NCBI GenBank assembly: GCA_022579005.1
Contig: MU401647.1
Span: forward strand, 1 to 64,000
From: Poronia punctata
Taxonomy: Eukaryota > Ascomycota > Sordariomycetes > Xylariales > Xylariaceae
Direction of reading: 5' to 3'
DNA: 64,000 nucleotides
Both the position numbers and the translations under genes were made by a program. Of this stretch, positions 11,343 to 24,154 are shown one piece after another. The first letter of the stretch is position 1. Every line of letters starts with the position of its first letter. The notes below the pieces were generated by a model that was not told the origin of the DNA, searched no databases, and worked only from the letters and a program-made list of their open reading frames with translations.

Positions 11343-13158
11343 ATGGAAGGCATCGTGTATGTCAACCTTGAAGACGACGCAGAAGGAAGTGCAGTCGCAT
11401 CCACAGCAAATGGGGGCCCGACCAACACCCCCGGCGGATCACAGAACGCTGCCAGAGTCGGTGCTGTTCCTGGCTCCTCTGATACTGGATCAGGTGTACC
11501 TAATGCAGCTGAAAAACTTGCGAGCACATCCGAGGGCTTGGATGGGTTTAGCAAAAAGGTCCAAGAAATGGCCCATATCAATTTCCAACTAGGCCAACGC
11601 ATCTTCGGCATCCTTGAGGATTGTTCCTCTCTCCGTGCGACTCAGATGACCGAGAGTCATTTGAAACCTCCATACGATCCTAATACTCACGTTGTAGTGA
11701 GTAAGGAATTCGTTACTCAGACGGAGAGAGGTACTGAAGAGCTCGAGCGTACCAAGAGAGAACTTGAGAATACTCAGAAAGCCCTGGTACAAAGGAATAA
11801 AGAGTTGGCGGACACGGAAGAAGACTTGAAGAAAACGAAAGAAAAATGGAAAAGTACCCTGCTGGACCTTTCGAAAACGACTAAAGAGTTGAGAGAGACA
11901 GAAGAAGACTTCGACAACACAGAGAAAGAATTACAAAATGCTCTTAAAGAGACGGAGCTAGACTTGCAGAAAGTAATGCAAGGCTGGGCAGATGTTCAGC
12001 AAGTCCTCGTAGAGAAAGACCGGCTCATACAGCGTGCGAAGCAGGATTGTGAAGATAATAAGAAAGCTTTCAAAGAAAAGGATGAAACTCTTAAACAAGC
12101 GATGGCGGCCATTAGACAACTGAGAGAGGCTCACGAAAGGTACCTAGACACCTTCGGGCCAGAACCAGACTTCAGTACCCTATTCCTAGAGAGCCATTTA
12201 GCTGCCAAACAGGCCAAGGCTGAGGCCAAAGCCAAGAGGGAGCGAGTTGCTCTAACGGAACTCAAGCGAAAAGCCCAGGAAGCCCAAGCTCAAGGCGCCA
12301 CAACTACACTCAGCTTCGACCGCACGATTACAGTCGACGATTCTACAATTGTGGCGGAATGGAAGGAACTACAAACCAAAATCAGAAGGCTGGCCATTCT
12401 CTACATGAACGAGGTCCAAGATACTACCAGTCTCACTGATTTCGAAAAGGACACACTCAAACGGGTTAGCCCCAGGTACGAGATCATAGCTGCTACAGAA
12501 GGGAAAGTACACTATCTGTTTGAAGGCGTTGTGTGGAAGTTCCTCAGGGACAGGATCCTCTCCCAACCGACGGTGGTCTGGGGACCCAATCATTCTGAAG
12601 CGGCAAAGAATATTTTCGATGTGTTGCGCAGTATGTATTTCCCGGACTCCAATGCATTAAGGGACAAACACGAACTAATAATTTGCTACAGACAGACGCC
12701 ACGTTACAAATGAAGAATATGATAAATGGCGCGCACATACGGTAGATTTGATCCACAAGGAGCGAGGAGTAAACGACCCAGCAAAGCATTCGATCGTGGG
12801 TGAACTGTATGATCTTCTCCGCTGCTTCATTACAGCTACAGAAGGTGTAGCCAATGTCCACGGTTTTGTGAAAGACATTGTCAGCCAGGCTCTAGACATC
12901 GCCTGTATATTCAACAGGTCCCCTTTCACATGGGAAGTGGCCCGTCATATACCAGGCTTACGCTCTTTCGATGCCTCAACTATGAAGGAAGTTGAGAATC
13001 CGCGAGGTGGAAACGAACAGACCGTGAACAAAGGAGTTGTTATTTCTCCTTTACTATCAATACGCGAAAACTCGACTGTGATCGTAGTCGCGAAAGCTAC
13101 TTTCTATGGTTTCATTATCCAGCCGGGCCAAAAGCGGAAGATCGACGAGGTCGATTAG
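11343..13158 (+). CDS. Coiled-coil protein of unknown function
   Basis: Two exons, 11343-12630 and 12692-13158, joined across a 61-bp intron with donor GTATGT, branch ACTAATAA and acceptor CTACAG. The junction restores one frame (codon AAC) and gives 584 residues. Residues 1-60 are a Gly/Ala/Ser-rich, probably disordered leader. Residues about 127-268 are a long charged coiled coil in which units such as KELxxTEEDLxxT recur, suggesting internal repetition. The rest looks globular, with an acidic and aromatic middle (TSLTDFEKDTLKR) and the C-terminus KRKIDEVD. There is no signal peptide or membrane segment, so it is probably intracellular and self-associating. I do not recognise a domain family. 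The frame is open upstream to 11325, but the first ATG is at 11343. Confidence 0.75.
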
Positions 13159-13938
13159 TGGTATGTAAGAGCGCGCGCCTAACCAAGCACTTGGCTTTGC
13201 TTTGCAAACCCATTGCATTGTTCAACTACCACGACTAGACGCCGCGTAGCATCCCGAGAATCAACATTCAGCAGGTCTGGGCGGTACGATCGCCAGGACG
13301 TGCCGGCTACCTTCGCCGCTTTAGCCCAGCCATGGAGAGGATTGAGAGAACGGAAGAGGGAGGAGATGATGGATGGAAGATGCGAGTTTCTCGCAAGCAT
13401 CACGCGCTTGCATTTATGTACATGAAACTCTAAACTCGAATTCGAGAGTGCAAAGTTACATACGCGCTGTTCTTCTGCATCGTTTCTGCTGGTTCGATCG
13501 CAGAAGGGGACGAGTTGTCCGCATGACTGGCCACTCTAGGCCACTGCCGAACTCGTGGGCGAGAACCCGAGTCTATTTGATTTTGTCGGACGTCAGGTCC
13601 GTAGTATCGCGTTAGCTAGCTGGCGGGTAGTTTAGCTACTGAGGTGTCTAGCCTAGATATGCGAATAAAATCTCTTGCAACAAGTTTTGGCTTATCTTTT
13701 GACATGTTTCTGAAGCCTTCAAATTCCCATAGTTCGAAAGACTTTCAAAAACTTTAGAGTGCATATCTACATGGTAATCCACCTGATACAGCTCTACATC
13801 GCAGAAAGAACGCACAGCTTGCTTAATAAACACGTACGTAGGTTGTAATCATTATCGATTCATAAATTAGCATCACTTCTCCTCAAACAGTCCTGCAAGA
13901 ACCACCTTAATTATCCTCCTCCCCACACCCCCCTCAAC
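13159..13938. other. Intergenic between convergent genes
   Basis: No gene seen. The coiled-coil gene and the nuclease gene converge here, so the interval should hold both 3' untranslated regions and terminators. No terminator could be assigned from the sequence. Confidence 0.55.
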
Positions 13939-15076
13939 TCACGCCCCAGCAGCCGGACCGCCAACCCAACTCGGATTAAGTCTCGTAATCACCTCTCGCT
14001 CCTTATACAACCCATCAACAAGCCGATTAAACCACGAGGCCATCCGCAGCGCAGCCTTGGCAACCTGGATCTCGACAATGGGATAAGCGCCCTCGGCATA
14101 GCCGCTAGTCGCGACATCGGTCCCGTTGAACATTTGCGAGTACACGTAGTCGCATGTCCAGTCATTGGTATCGCGGGCCCAGGCCAACACGCATTTCGTC
14201 GGCGTACCGGGATCCGTGCAGGAGATCCAGTCGCTCGTCGGGGTGAAGAAGTTGTCTTTCTTGATGCGCGATACTATGTTTTTGAAAAAGGGTTGGAGGG
14301 TTTCGTTCTGGAATTGTTTGACCCCTGCTAGTTGGTAGATGATTGCGCCGTCCCAGATCTAATATTTCGTTTGTTAGCTTGCTTTTACCTACCTATATTC
14401 ATCTTTTAAGTAAGGAGAAGAAAAGGAAGGAAAAAACGAACCGAATGCAAATTCGTCTCGACCCCAGCAAAAGTAACAGGGAAACCATTCCCGCCCGCCG
14501 CAATCCCACTGACATGCAACGGCTGCGCAACATCCATAGTGAAATGCGTAACAAACTTGACCGCCTGAGCGCAAGTCTCGTCCTCGCCATGGCGGATATG
14601 TCCCGTCTTGGCCTTCTTGATGCATCCCTTTAGGATCTGCGTCTGGTTCGTCAGAGCGCTGACGATGCTGCCCTTTAACGTGTTGTCGCGGTTGGGATAC
14701 ACGTTGCAGTAAGCCGGCGGGTCGTCGGCAGGATCGATGTAGTGCCATGTCTCCGTGTGCGCGCCCTCGGGCGTCTTGCGGAATCCGTCGGCCCAGGCGC
14801 CGACTCGTCCTAGGCTTCCCTTGTATTCGGGCTCTAGGAGTTGTTTGAGGATGATGCGCGTGAATGGGGTGAGGAATTCCTCGGCTGCGTAGGCGATTTG
14901 TTGGTGGACTGTTTGTTTCGGTTAGCTACTGCTGTTGTTGCCCCGAGGAGGAGAGAGATGGCTGTTCGACTAGGTAGATAAGGTTAGAAAAATTCGGGGT
15001 ATTTACCATCCGTGTTCCAGGCAAGAGCTGGAGAGGCAAAGATGCCGGCAACGGCGGCAAGTTGAGAGACGCGCAT
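13939..15076 (-). CDS. Secreted S1/P1-type zinc nuclease
   Basis: Three exons on the minus strand, 15076-15007, 14908-14442 and 14358-13939, give 318 residues, a normal length for the family. Residues 1-19 are a signal peptide ending ALA; the mature protein begins with Trp20, and an N-terminal Trp is a zinc ligand in this family. Family signatures include the HFTMDVAQPLHV segment with GGN after it (equivalent of HxxGDxxQPLH...GGN), TNLHS-IWDG across the second junction, and WxCDYVY near the C-terminus. S1/P1 nucleases use three zinc ions to cleave single-stranded DNA and RNA and remove 3' phosphates outside the cell, usually for phosphate and nucleotide scavenging. The second donor is the less usual GTTCGT, chosen because it preserves the family sequence across the junction. 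The expected early histidine of the family occurs as VHQQIAY. The family call is firm. Confidence 0.9.
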
Positions 15077-18000
15077 TGCGAAAAAGTGAGAGTCGATCTA
15101 GGGTCACAAAATCCAACGTTGACTTCGCGCGCGCAACAAGAGAAAGAGGGAAGAACGCTTCGCGACTGGGGTCTATTAGCTAGATTACATCTTATACCTA
15201 CCTACCTATCTACCCCGGACGAGGGGTCTCTTCAGCTTTCTTATCATTCCGCATGAGAGATCTCAACTTCTTCCTTGGCAACGTTCAAGTTTGTTTGGTG
15301 CAGCCAATTGACGAATCAAGAGCGACAGACGGGCTCGATGATCGTCAGTCCGAGGTCAGCGCTCGTCCTGAACAAGAAAGCCAACCGTGATGCTGAGATT
15401 AGCTGTTACACTGACCTACCTATCTTGGTTAGTCTAGCAGCAAGGAACCTCTTCCGTTCCGATAGCTTGGGTCCTCCACTTTGCCGAGATAGGCCAGGGA
15501 ATACCTTCTGTGCTTCTCTTTTGCGGAGTTTCTTTCCAGATGATGTACCATGGACGTACTGATGCTTGATATTGTGATGAGAATAACTAATAACTCCCAG
15601 TATATGTCCGCAAGTGTTGTTACTGACTCCGCGACTAATCAAACCAAACGTCGCCAGTTACGTTGTCCCGTTGACCCACCTATAGCGTCCTATTGTCACC
15701 CAATTCGGAGACAAATGGACCCGTGCGGGTTAGGTTTTCCGGACGGACACCACTCGCCAAAGCCCCTCAACCGAAGTTACAACTTCCAAGGTTACCAGGG
15801 CCGAACTTCTCGGAGAAGCCACAGGCCCGGAAAGAACAGAACCCGGCACACGATTGCGGGTTTCAATTGACCAACTTAATGAACCCCAGTAACTGTTGTT
15901 CAGACGACTGCCGGACTTGTTGAAAGAGGCCAACGCCACTATCTTGACATGTCTTAACCCGTCAAAGACTATTTCGCCATCTGTTGCTTAAACCAGGCAG
16001 GGTGGGGCATCGATGAGGCATGGTCCTCAATGAGACTTTATCTTATTGCAGACAGGAGATGGTGACGGGGCATTTTCACATAATAGCGCCCTGTTGGATA
16101 GCCGATGCCATCTCATGACATAAACATAGTACGTTGGCATCGTTAGTTGATTACATCCTTGCCGCGAGCTAAAATGTTAGACCAGGCCTGTGTGCGATAA
16201 GGACATGGGAAGAGAACAATGGCCTCGACAAGGGAGGAGAAACGTCTGCGGGCCACCACTAGACTTTTATCAGTACCTCCATCGGCGGTATGCCGCATGC
16301 GATCCCAAACCTCGCTCGATCACAATTAGCCTCGGATGATTGGGCAAATCTCGTTATCCCAGAGAGAGTAAGGCGTTATTGATGCTCGCGCTGGTTGTAT
16401 GTTTCACACAGAGTATGAATTGGTCGGCATTTCCAAAGATTAGATATAGAGACGCTGGTTACTCTCGGAATGGAATCGTGCTAGAAACAGAGGAGGCTAA
16501 AGAAAGGCGGATTGTTTAGTGTTTTAAGTGACCCTACGACATATGTGACGGGTTGACGGATATCTTAAATGCGTATAACTATAATTGTGGTTGGCGTTCG
16601 GAGGTGGCACCAAAAATGAAGATAAAGGCAATCCGACAGTGAGGCCGAATTTGCATTAACGTCAGATTAGTTTCATGTTTGGGGTCGTTTTGTTTCAGGG
16701 CGTCGAGGGGCACCAGGACGTTTTCATGTCGCAGCCAACAAGCCATATGTTTTAGTTAATAACGGCGCAACTATTACTGCTCCAATCTCAATTGATAGGA
16801 GCAACCTGTTCCGTGCTATCGCCGTCAGCTCGTAGGAGCGTGTATGAGATTGTGTATCTGGCGATCAGTTGATATAATAGGCCGTTGCCTTTGGTCAGAT
16901 AATGTTACGCGCATACGTGTAATTATCAAATACGAGTAGACGTATCGATGACAAGAAACAACAGAAAGAAAAGCCAATTGGATAGCTATAAAACCTGTCC
17001 AGACCATGACGACCTCAATAAAAGACTCCCAACAAGCCTGATGGGCAAAATACGGGGGGAAATTCTGTGGCCATTTCACAAATGCCATGATTGGTACCAC
17101 AAATCTTAGCTTACTTTACGAGACAGTTCTACACGCTAAACCCTAACGGGACAGGCTCGTATATCTTCCAACTCCTTTCTCACACACTTACTTCCCAGGT
17201 TAGCCTCTTACATCGCTCACGGGTCTTTCAGGATTTTGAAGCAAAGAATAAAGCTAGCATGCTACATACTTTTGCGCCCAGTGCCTGCTTATTAAAGACG
17301 CTCTTTGGTTTGTAGCCATTTCCAAGACTGCTGTGCATTCCTAGCAGCTGATAAGGTAAAATCCAGAGCCCTTTGTCTACCGTATAGAGCTGGCTAGTAA
17401 AACGTGTGAGCTGAGAATTTGCGGTTTTGATGAGATCCCTTGTCCGTGTGTATGGAATGTTTGAGATAGGGTTGAAACGAGTTTCAGACCCTGACCGCCG
17501 CAGCAGGTCCGCACCCTCGGCGGTTAAAAGAAACATGAGTCTCCAAAACAAGTCAAAGATAAAACAGTATCCCTGTCCCCGGCATTTCGGCAACCGGCCC
17601 CGATTGATGCATCCTCATCTGCCTCATATCACCCCCCTTAACAGTTGGCAGTGTAATCTTGGTGACTTTCTGTTAAGATTGTTTTTTTCAGTTACTTGCA
17701 TTATATGAGATACCTAGTCTCAACCCAGGTGCCTTGCATCTAAAAGAAAAGCCACAACTTCCTTCATCATCAACTTTAGGAAGTTGTTGCCGAGCTGCAG
17801 GTCCCTGTCACATGCGGCATGCCCATGAGCCATCCGTCCCTTTCAACGTCTTTCAAAACCCTACAGAAACATTACCGTGGACATTCGTCTCTTCCTCCAT
17901 CAGACATCAAGATGAAGAGCATTCCAGGCAAATAGTTATCTTATCATGAGCACAACTCGACGTGAACACATCTCAAACCACATATTTATTCCAGCACAAG

Positions 18001-18929
18001 CGAGAAATATAATAGTGATATGCACACTAGTATAACCACATAGTTTGGACCCCTGTCCAGCAACCAGGACCCCCAAAATATGACCCCAATACACAAGACG
18101 ATACAAGTTCCCCAAGCCAGCATTGACGCTGAGCTCCAAACTTCCATCCTTCCCGTAATTCTGTAACAGCACACCACGTTTCAATTGTACATGAGACAAC
18201 ATATATCTTACACACTCCTCCTGAGCCCCGGGCCAATCCGGGGTTCTTCTTGGCTGTTTTCGGCACTTGAGTCAAGCTTTCCCCTCCTCTCTTTACCAAG
18301 ACGGGTCAAAAAGCTTAACTATACGACAATTACCTTAGGTACACACTGTACGAAAGGGTGAACTAAGTCGACTCATGTAAAAAACATTAGCTAGAGTCTG
18401 GCCCAAGATAAACCAGATGTAGCTCAAGGCCTCATAGGAGCGGCCCGTGTTGGCCCAATAATGGCTCGGGATCAAAGTTCATTATATGTACAACACCTTT
18501 TGATCCCTGCAGGGCCTAATATAGCACTCCCTCCCCTACTTTGCCCTCATCTTTCCCCCTTCGCAACCATGATGGTGTTTGAGATGTTCCTCCATGCATC
18601 AGGCAAGATGGACGATGCAACCATATCTAACATGGCCCCTGTTTGGGATCGTCCTAGCTAGATCACTACCGAAGACGCAGGCCTACGGTGTTTGGACCCC
18701 CTATGATTGACGCAGAAAAGGAGTACACCGCCTAATGTATAATATGTCCATCTGCTTCTCAACTTGTCTTTCTCTTCTCTCCCCACACATCATTCTCTTC
18801 TTTCTCTCCCTTTGTCTCCTTCTTCTCTCACGGCTGGCCGCGCTTGAGTTTCCTTATTCAGTTCTTCTATACCCATTTTATTTCTTTCCGTTTTTCTTTC
18901 TGTCATTAGTGTCAGGTACGGTATCAGCT
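15077..18929. other. Long intergenic region, no gene seen
   Basis: 3.9 kb of ordinary composition between the divergently placed nuclease and protease genes. Several short open frames exist (for example 15275-15562 and 17228-17593), but none has protein-like composition, splice support or a recognisable motif. The last 190 bp before the protease start are strongly CT-rich, as in the promoters and leaders of well-expressed fungal genes. Confidence 0.55.
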
Positions 18930-20435
18930 ATGCATTCTATCAAGAGCATCCTATTCCTAGTCTACGGCCTCTTGGCCCTGGCGGCCGCTTCGCCTGCTCC
19001 TGGCATGCTACTCCACAAGCGAGGCGCTTTCAAGGTCGATCGAGTAAGGAATCCTCACGCGATTCCCAAGAACGGACCCCGTGCTCTCCTCAAAACGTTA
19101 CGGAAATATCGCATGCCTGTGTCGACATCCCTCGTTCATGCAGCTGAGAGACAGGAAGAGGTAATTGCAAAGAGAGAACCGAGAAGACAAAAGGGGATGG
19201 GTGGTTTCGATTTCGGAATCCAAAGTTTCGGAGGCGGCGGCGGCGGCGGGAATCATCGGGGAAAGGGAAATGGTCGGGGTAGAGGCAAAGGCCGGGGTAA
19301 AGGCAGCAACAACGGTCACGGCATCTCAACCGCCCCTCCCGCAAATAACAACGGCACAGGAATAGTCCCCAACCAACCCGAAGCCAACGACGTCGAATAC
19401 CTATCCCCGGTATCCATAGGCGGGCAACAAGTGAACCTAGATTTCGACACGGGCTCCTCCGACCTCTGGGTCTTCAACACGCGACTCCAACGCGCAAACA
19501 CGCAGGGTCACCAACTCTATGATCCGGATAGTTCGCCCACTTTCCAACCTATGCGAAACGCCCACTTCCAGATCCAATACGGCGATGGCTCGGGTGCCCT
19601 AGGCGTCGTCGGTACAGACGTGGTTAATATCGGAGGCGCACAAGTCGATGCGCAGGCCGTCGAGCTAGCGACTGATGTTTCGGAATCTTTTGTCCGGGAC
19701 ACTGCTACGGACGGATTACTTGGTCTCGCGTTCAGTTCCATTAATACGGTACAACCGCGTCCACAGAAGACTTTTTTTGAGAACGTCATGCCGGCGTTGG
19801 CAGAACCGTTGTTCACAGCTGATCTACGGCCCGGCGCAGCGGGCGCTTACGAGTTCGGCAGGATAGACGCGAGTAAATTCAAGGGGGAGATGACGTTTGT
19901 GAAAATCGACAGTACTCGGGGATTCTGGGAATTCCCCAGCGAGACATTCTCCATCGGCAATAACAATAACAACAGCGCTTCGCAAACCTCTGTCCCGGGT
20001 AATAAAGCCATAGCAGACACAGGCACCACATTACTCCTAGCCGACCCGGCCGTCGTGACGGCCTACTATTCACAAGTTCCCGGCGCGCAAGACGCCACGC
20101 AGCAGCAAGGGGGGTTCACTATCCCTTGTGATGCCAATCTTCCCGATTTGCAGCTCGCAGTTGGTGATTCGGCCATGGCTACGATTAAGGGGTCGGATTT
20201 GGTGTTTGCGCCTGTGGATGGACAAAGTAAGTTTCAAGTCAACGTAAATTTCCTCTAAGAAGAAAAGGAGGAAACTATGAATATTCTAACGCGCAAAAAC
20301 AAATCAGCATGTTTCGGTGCCCTTCAAGCAGGTCAATCCGGTGGCTTGCAAGTATACGGGGACATCTTCTTCAAGAGCAATTTCGTCGTCTTTCACGGTG
20401 GTGATGAGACTTTGGGTTTTGCTCCGCATGCTTGA
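18930..20435 (+). CDS. Secreted pepsin-like aspartic protease (family A1)
   Basis: Two exons, 18930-20226 and 20308-20435, with donor GTAAGT and acceptor ATCAG, give 474 residues. Residues 1-20 are a signal peptide; a propeptide follows with a KR site (30-31), another KR (81-82) and a low-complexity Gly/Arg/Lys tract (about 101-126). The mature protease has both catalytic motifs, DTGSS (Asp173) and ADTGTT (Asp363), the flap YGDGS (218-222) and the C-terminal end CFGAL...YGDIFFKSNFVVF, which lies in exon 2. Such enzymes digest proteins in acidic surroundings. The open frame extends upstream to 18735, but its CT-rich sequence is leader-like; the ATG at 18930 is directly followed by the signal peptide. 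The Gly/Arg/Lys tract before the mature enzyme is unusual for the family. Confidence 0.92.
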
Positions 20436-20992
20436 GGTTGTGGGGGGTTGTTTAATAGACAGACAGAGAGACGTCAGGGAAATCATCTATAGAGTTTGGT
20501 GAGAGATTTTCGAAAGGACGTTGTTCATAGTGTACTCGTACATGGAGCATTTGAATGACAAATTATGAAGACTCGAGTTTTTACGATGTGGAAAAGTCGA
20601 CCTCTGGAATTTTATCCCCTATTATCGGGTGAAGGAAGGCCTGGGCCGGACCGACCGCGCAGTATCCCTGCCGTGGAGAATAATTTGGGGTCCGACCCCG
20701 GCTCCTCGATTATCCCTGATTGAATCGGAAACTCGCTACGTAATCAGGAAACAACACATAGTACATAGAAGGCTCATCATTATTTGGCGAGCGATTAAAG
20801 TAGATCTCTAGGGGACCAGCAGGCAAAAAGACAACGTGAACTGTGTAAATATATACGGATGTATGGTTAAAACTATATACATGAAGCTTTGGTTCCACAA
20901 CCCCCCATCGATGCAAAAAAGAAGCGAGAGTGATGCCTGATACAACTCATCAATGTAAACTCACCACCCCCACGGAAGCAACCATCTCGTGT
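20436..20992. other. Intergenic between convergent protease and chitinase genes
   Basis: No gene seen. The interval should contain the 3' untranslated regions of both neighbours. Confidence 0.55.
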
Positions 20993-22506
<1,514 letters not shown>

Positions 22507-23635
22507 CTTGATTTAGCTCTTGCCAGGACTGATTGGGCTAAAGAAGAGGGAATGTTGAAGAAGAAGAGGGCTTGATTGTCGTTGAGACAGGAGGGGCTCA
22601 AACATACTTATAGACTTTTGCTGCGTATGCCAGGTGTGTCTTATCGACAATACCTAGCGTGGATGGACGGCGAACAAAGAATCTCTAGTCCGGTATTAGC
22701 AAGGGGTCGATGGTCGAGTACTCGAGGAAGAATGATCCATCTAGAGACCGGATGCCAGTGCATCCATCCAAACACAAGGGCTACACCGGGGATGGCAACG
22801 TTGCCAACACTCACCTGCTGGTATGGTGATGAACAGTCTGTGAAAGACAAGGGATGGCGTCTAGGTTCAGCAGGCCGTGATATCGAGTTCCCGTATCGGG
22901 ATTGGTCAAACGAAGTTGCAAATGTAGGTCTGTAGTCTGTAGATGAGGTTAGTTATCATCAAACATCAATGTCGATGAGACACCATTGAAGACTTCAGGA
23001 GCTCGTGGTCATTCTAACCCGCAGTTGGAAGGTGTACATTCATCAGACTGTCTTACGTGCGTGAGCAAGAGACAGCAAAGAGACAAGCCATGGCGCCTCG
23101 GCAGTGGGTGCAGCCTTTTGCTCGTGGCCCCTCAGCCAAACTACGGGGAACGGATCGAGTAGCGCCAATCAGAGCCCCGCCCGTGAATACGAGTAGGGTT
23201 ATTCATCCCATGTTCTATCCTGTTCATGAGAGAAGATGCCGTGAGTGCGAGCAACTTCGACAGGGTTGCATCAAACCCTCATCTCCCACCTTGGACCCCA
23301 CATCACTTGACTTTATAGGGGTCTCAAGGCGTCCGTCGATCGTTTGTATTGGCGTCGTCATATGAGGTGGATAACAGCCATTCCTAGAGGCTAGATACGC
23401 CTGTCCGATATAAATGATAAGGATTCCACCCTTTATTCATCCTCATGGCAAACAAGAACCAGTAGCGAGCAGTCCTTGGATCTACAATCGTTTGTACATC
23501 TGCTCTGGGGAGAAAGAGAAGGAACTCCGATGTTGTAATTATATCAAGATACCAATCAAAAACGGGAGTGTCTGAAACTCTATGCGCAAGACAGGCCTAG
23601 GTTACCTTGTTACGGAGCAATTTGGTCTTTTTCTC
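22507..23635. other. Intergenic, upstream of the chitinase gene
   Basis: No gene seen. It contains the chitinase promoter on the minus strand. A short inverted pair, GGTTGTTGCC-like GATGGCAACGTTGCCAAC, lies at about 22793. The region ends with TTTTTCTC, the left target duplication of the MITE. Confidence 0.5.
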
Positions 23636-24146
23636 TAGCCCACCTACGTCTACCTTGAAAAATTCCTACATCCAAGGAGTTTCTCCACTTAGTGCGCATT
23701 AGCCCCCTCCCTTTACATGTTTCCATAGTACAGCGCCTTAGCATGTACCTCCTAGATTAGTACTTGTAAATAACATATATATAAGTTGTTTTTATATGTA
23801 AGTACTTAAGTATGTAAGTAAGTACCTAGGTAGGTAGGTAAGTAGGTTAAGTAAGTAAGTAGGTAGGTAGGTAGGTAGGTAAGTAGGTAAGTAAGTAGGT
23901 AGGTAGGTAGGTAGGTAAGTAGGTAGGTAGGTACTTAGGTAGGTAGGTAGGTAAGTAGGTAGGTAGGTAAGTAGGTAGGTAAGTAGGTAGGTATACCTAG
24001 CAGTCCTTGCAGGTTAAGTCATTTTTCTATAAAATACTCGGGCAAGAGATGCTGCGTTGCGATCTGCATGCTGGCGTTAAGTATTTGGGCCTAAGTGGGG
24101 AACTCCTTAGATGTAGGAATTTTTCAAGGTAGACGTAGGTGGGCTA
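23636..24146. mobile_element. 511-bp non-autonomous hAT-type element (MITE)
   Basis: Terminal inverted repeats of about 57 bp start TAGCCCACCTACGTCTACCT at both ends, with only a few mismatches. An exact 8-bp target duplication, TTTTTCTC, flanks the element (23628-23635 and 24147-24154); eight-base duplications are the hallmark of the hAT superfamily. The same terminal sequence bounds the 4.9-kb element at 42756-47677, which is therefore a likely source of transposase or parent family. The interior has no coding capacity and contains a 200-bp TAGG-rich array. The element shows no RIP-like mutation, unlike its long relative. Confidence 0.93.
23798..23998 (+). repeat. TAGG/TAAG tetranucleotide array inside the MITE
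   Basis: About 200 bp of imperfect four-base repeats, mostly TAGG with interspersed TAAG, ending at a TACCTAG reversal. It fills the central part of the 511-bp element. Confidence 0.95.
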
Positions 24147-24154
24147 TTTTTCTC

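Noticed and set aside
13480..13510. tRNA-like T arm (GGTTCGATC)
   Set aside because: The loop would be 10 bases rather than 7, and no matching A-box or acceptor stem occurs upstream. A similar GGTTCGAAC at about 11071 also fails.
18735..18929. Upstream start for the aspartic protease
   Set aside because: The additional 65 codons translate a CT-rich leader. A signal peptide begins exactly at the ATG at 18930.
23798..23998. CRISPR array or internal telomere repeat
   Set aside because: The unit is TAGG rather than TTAGGG, has no spacers and the organism is a fungus; it is a microsatellite-like array.
23636..24146. TA target duplication (Tc1/mariner type) for the 511-bp element
   Set aside because: TA does flank a shortened version of the repeat, but taking the ends as TAGCCC...GGGCTA gives exact 8-bp duplications for both this element and the 4.9-kb one, which is far less likely by chance.
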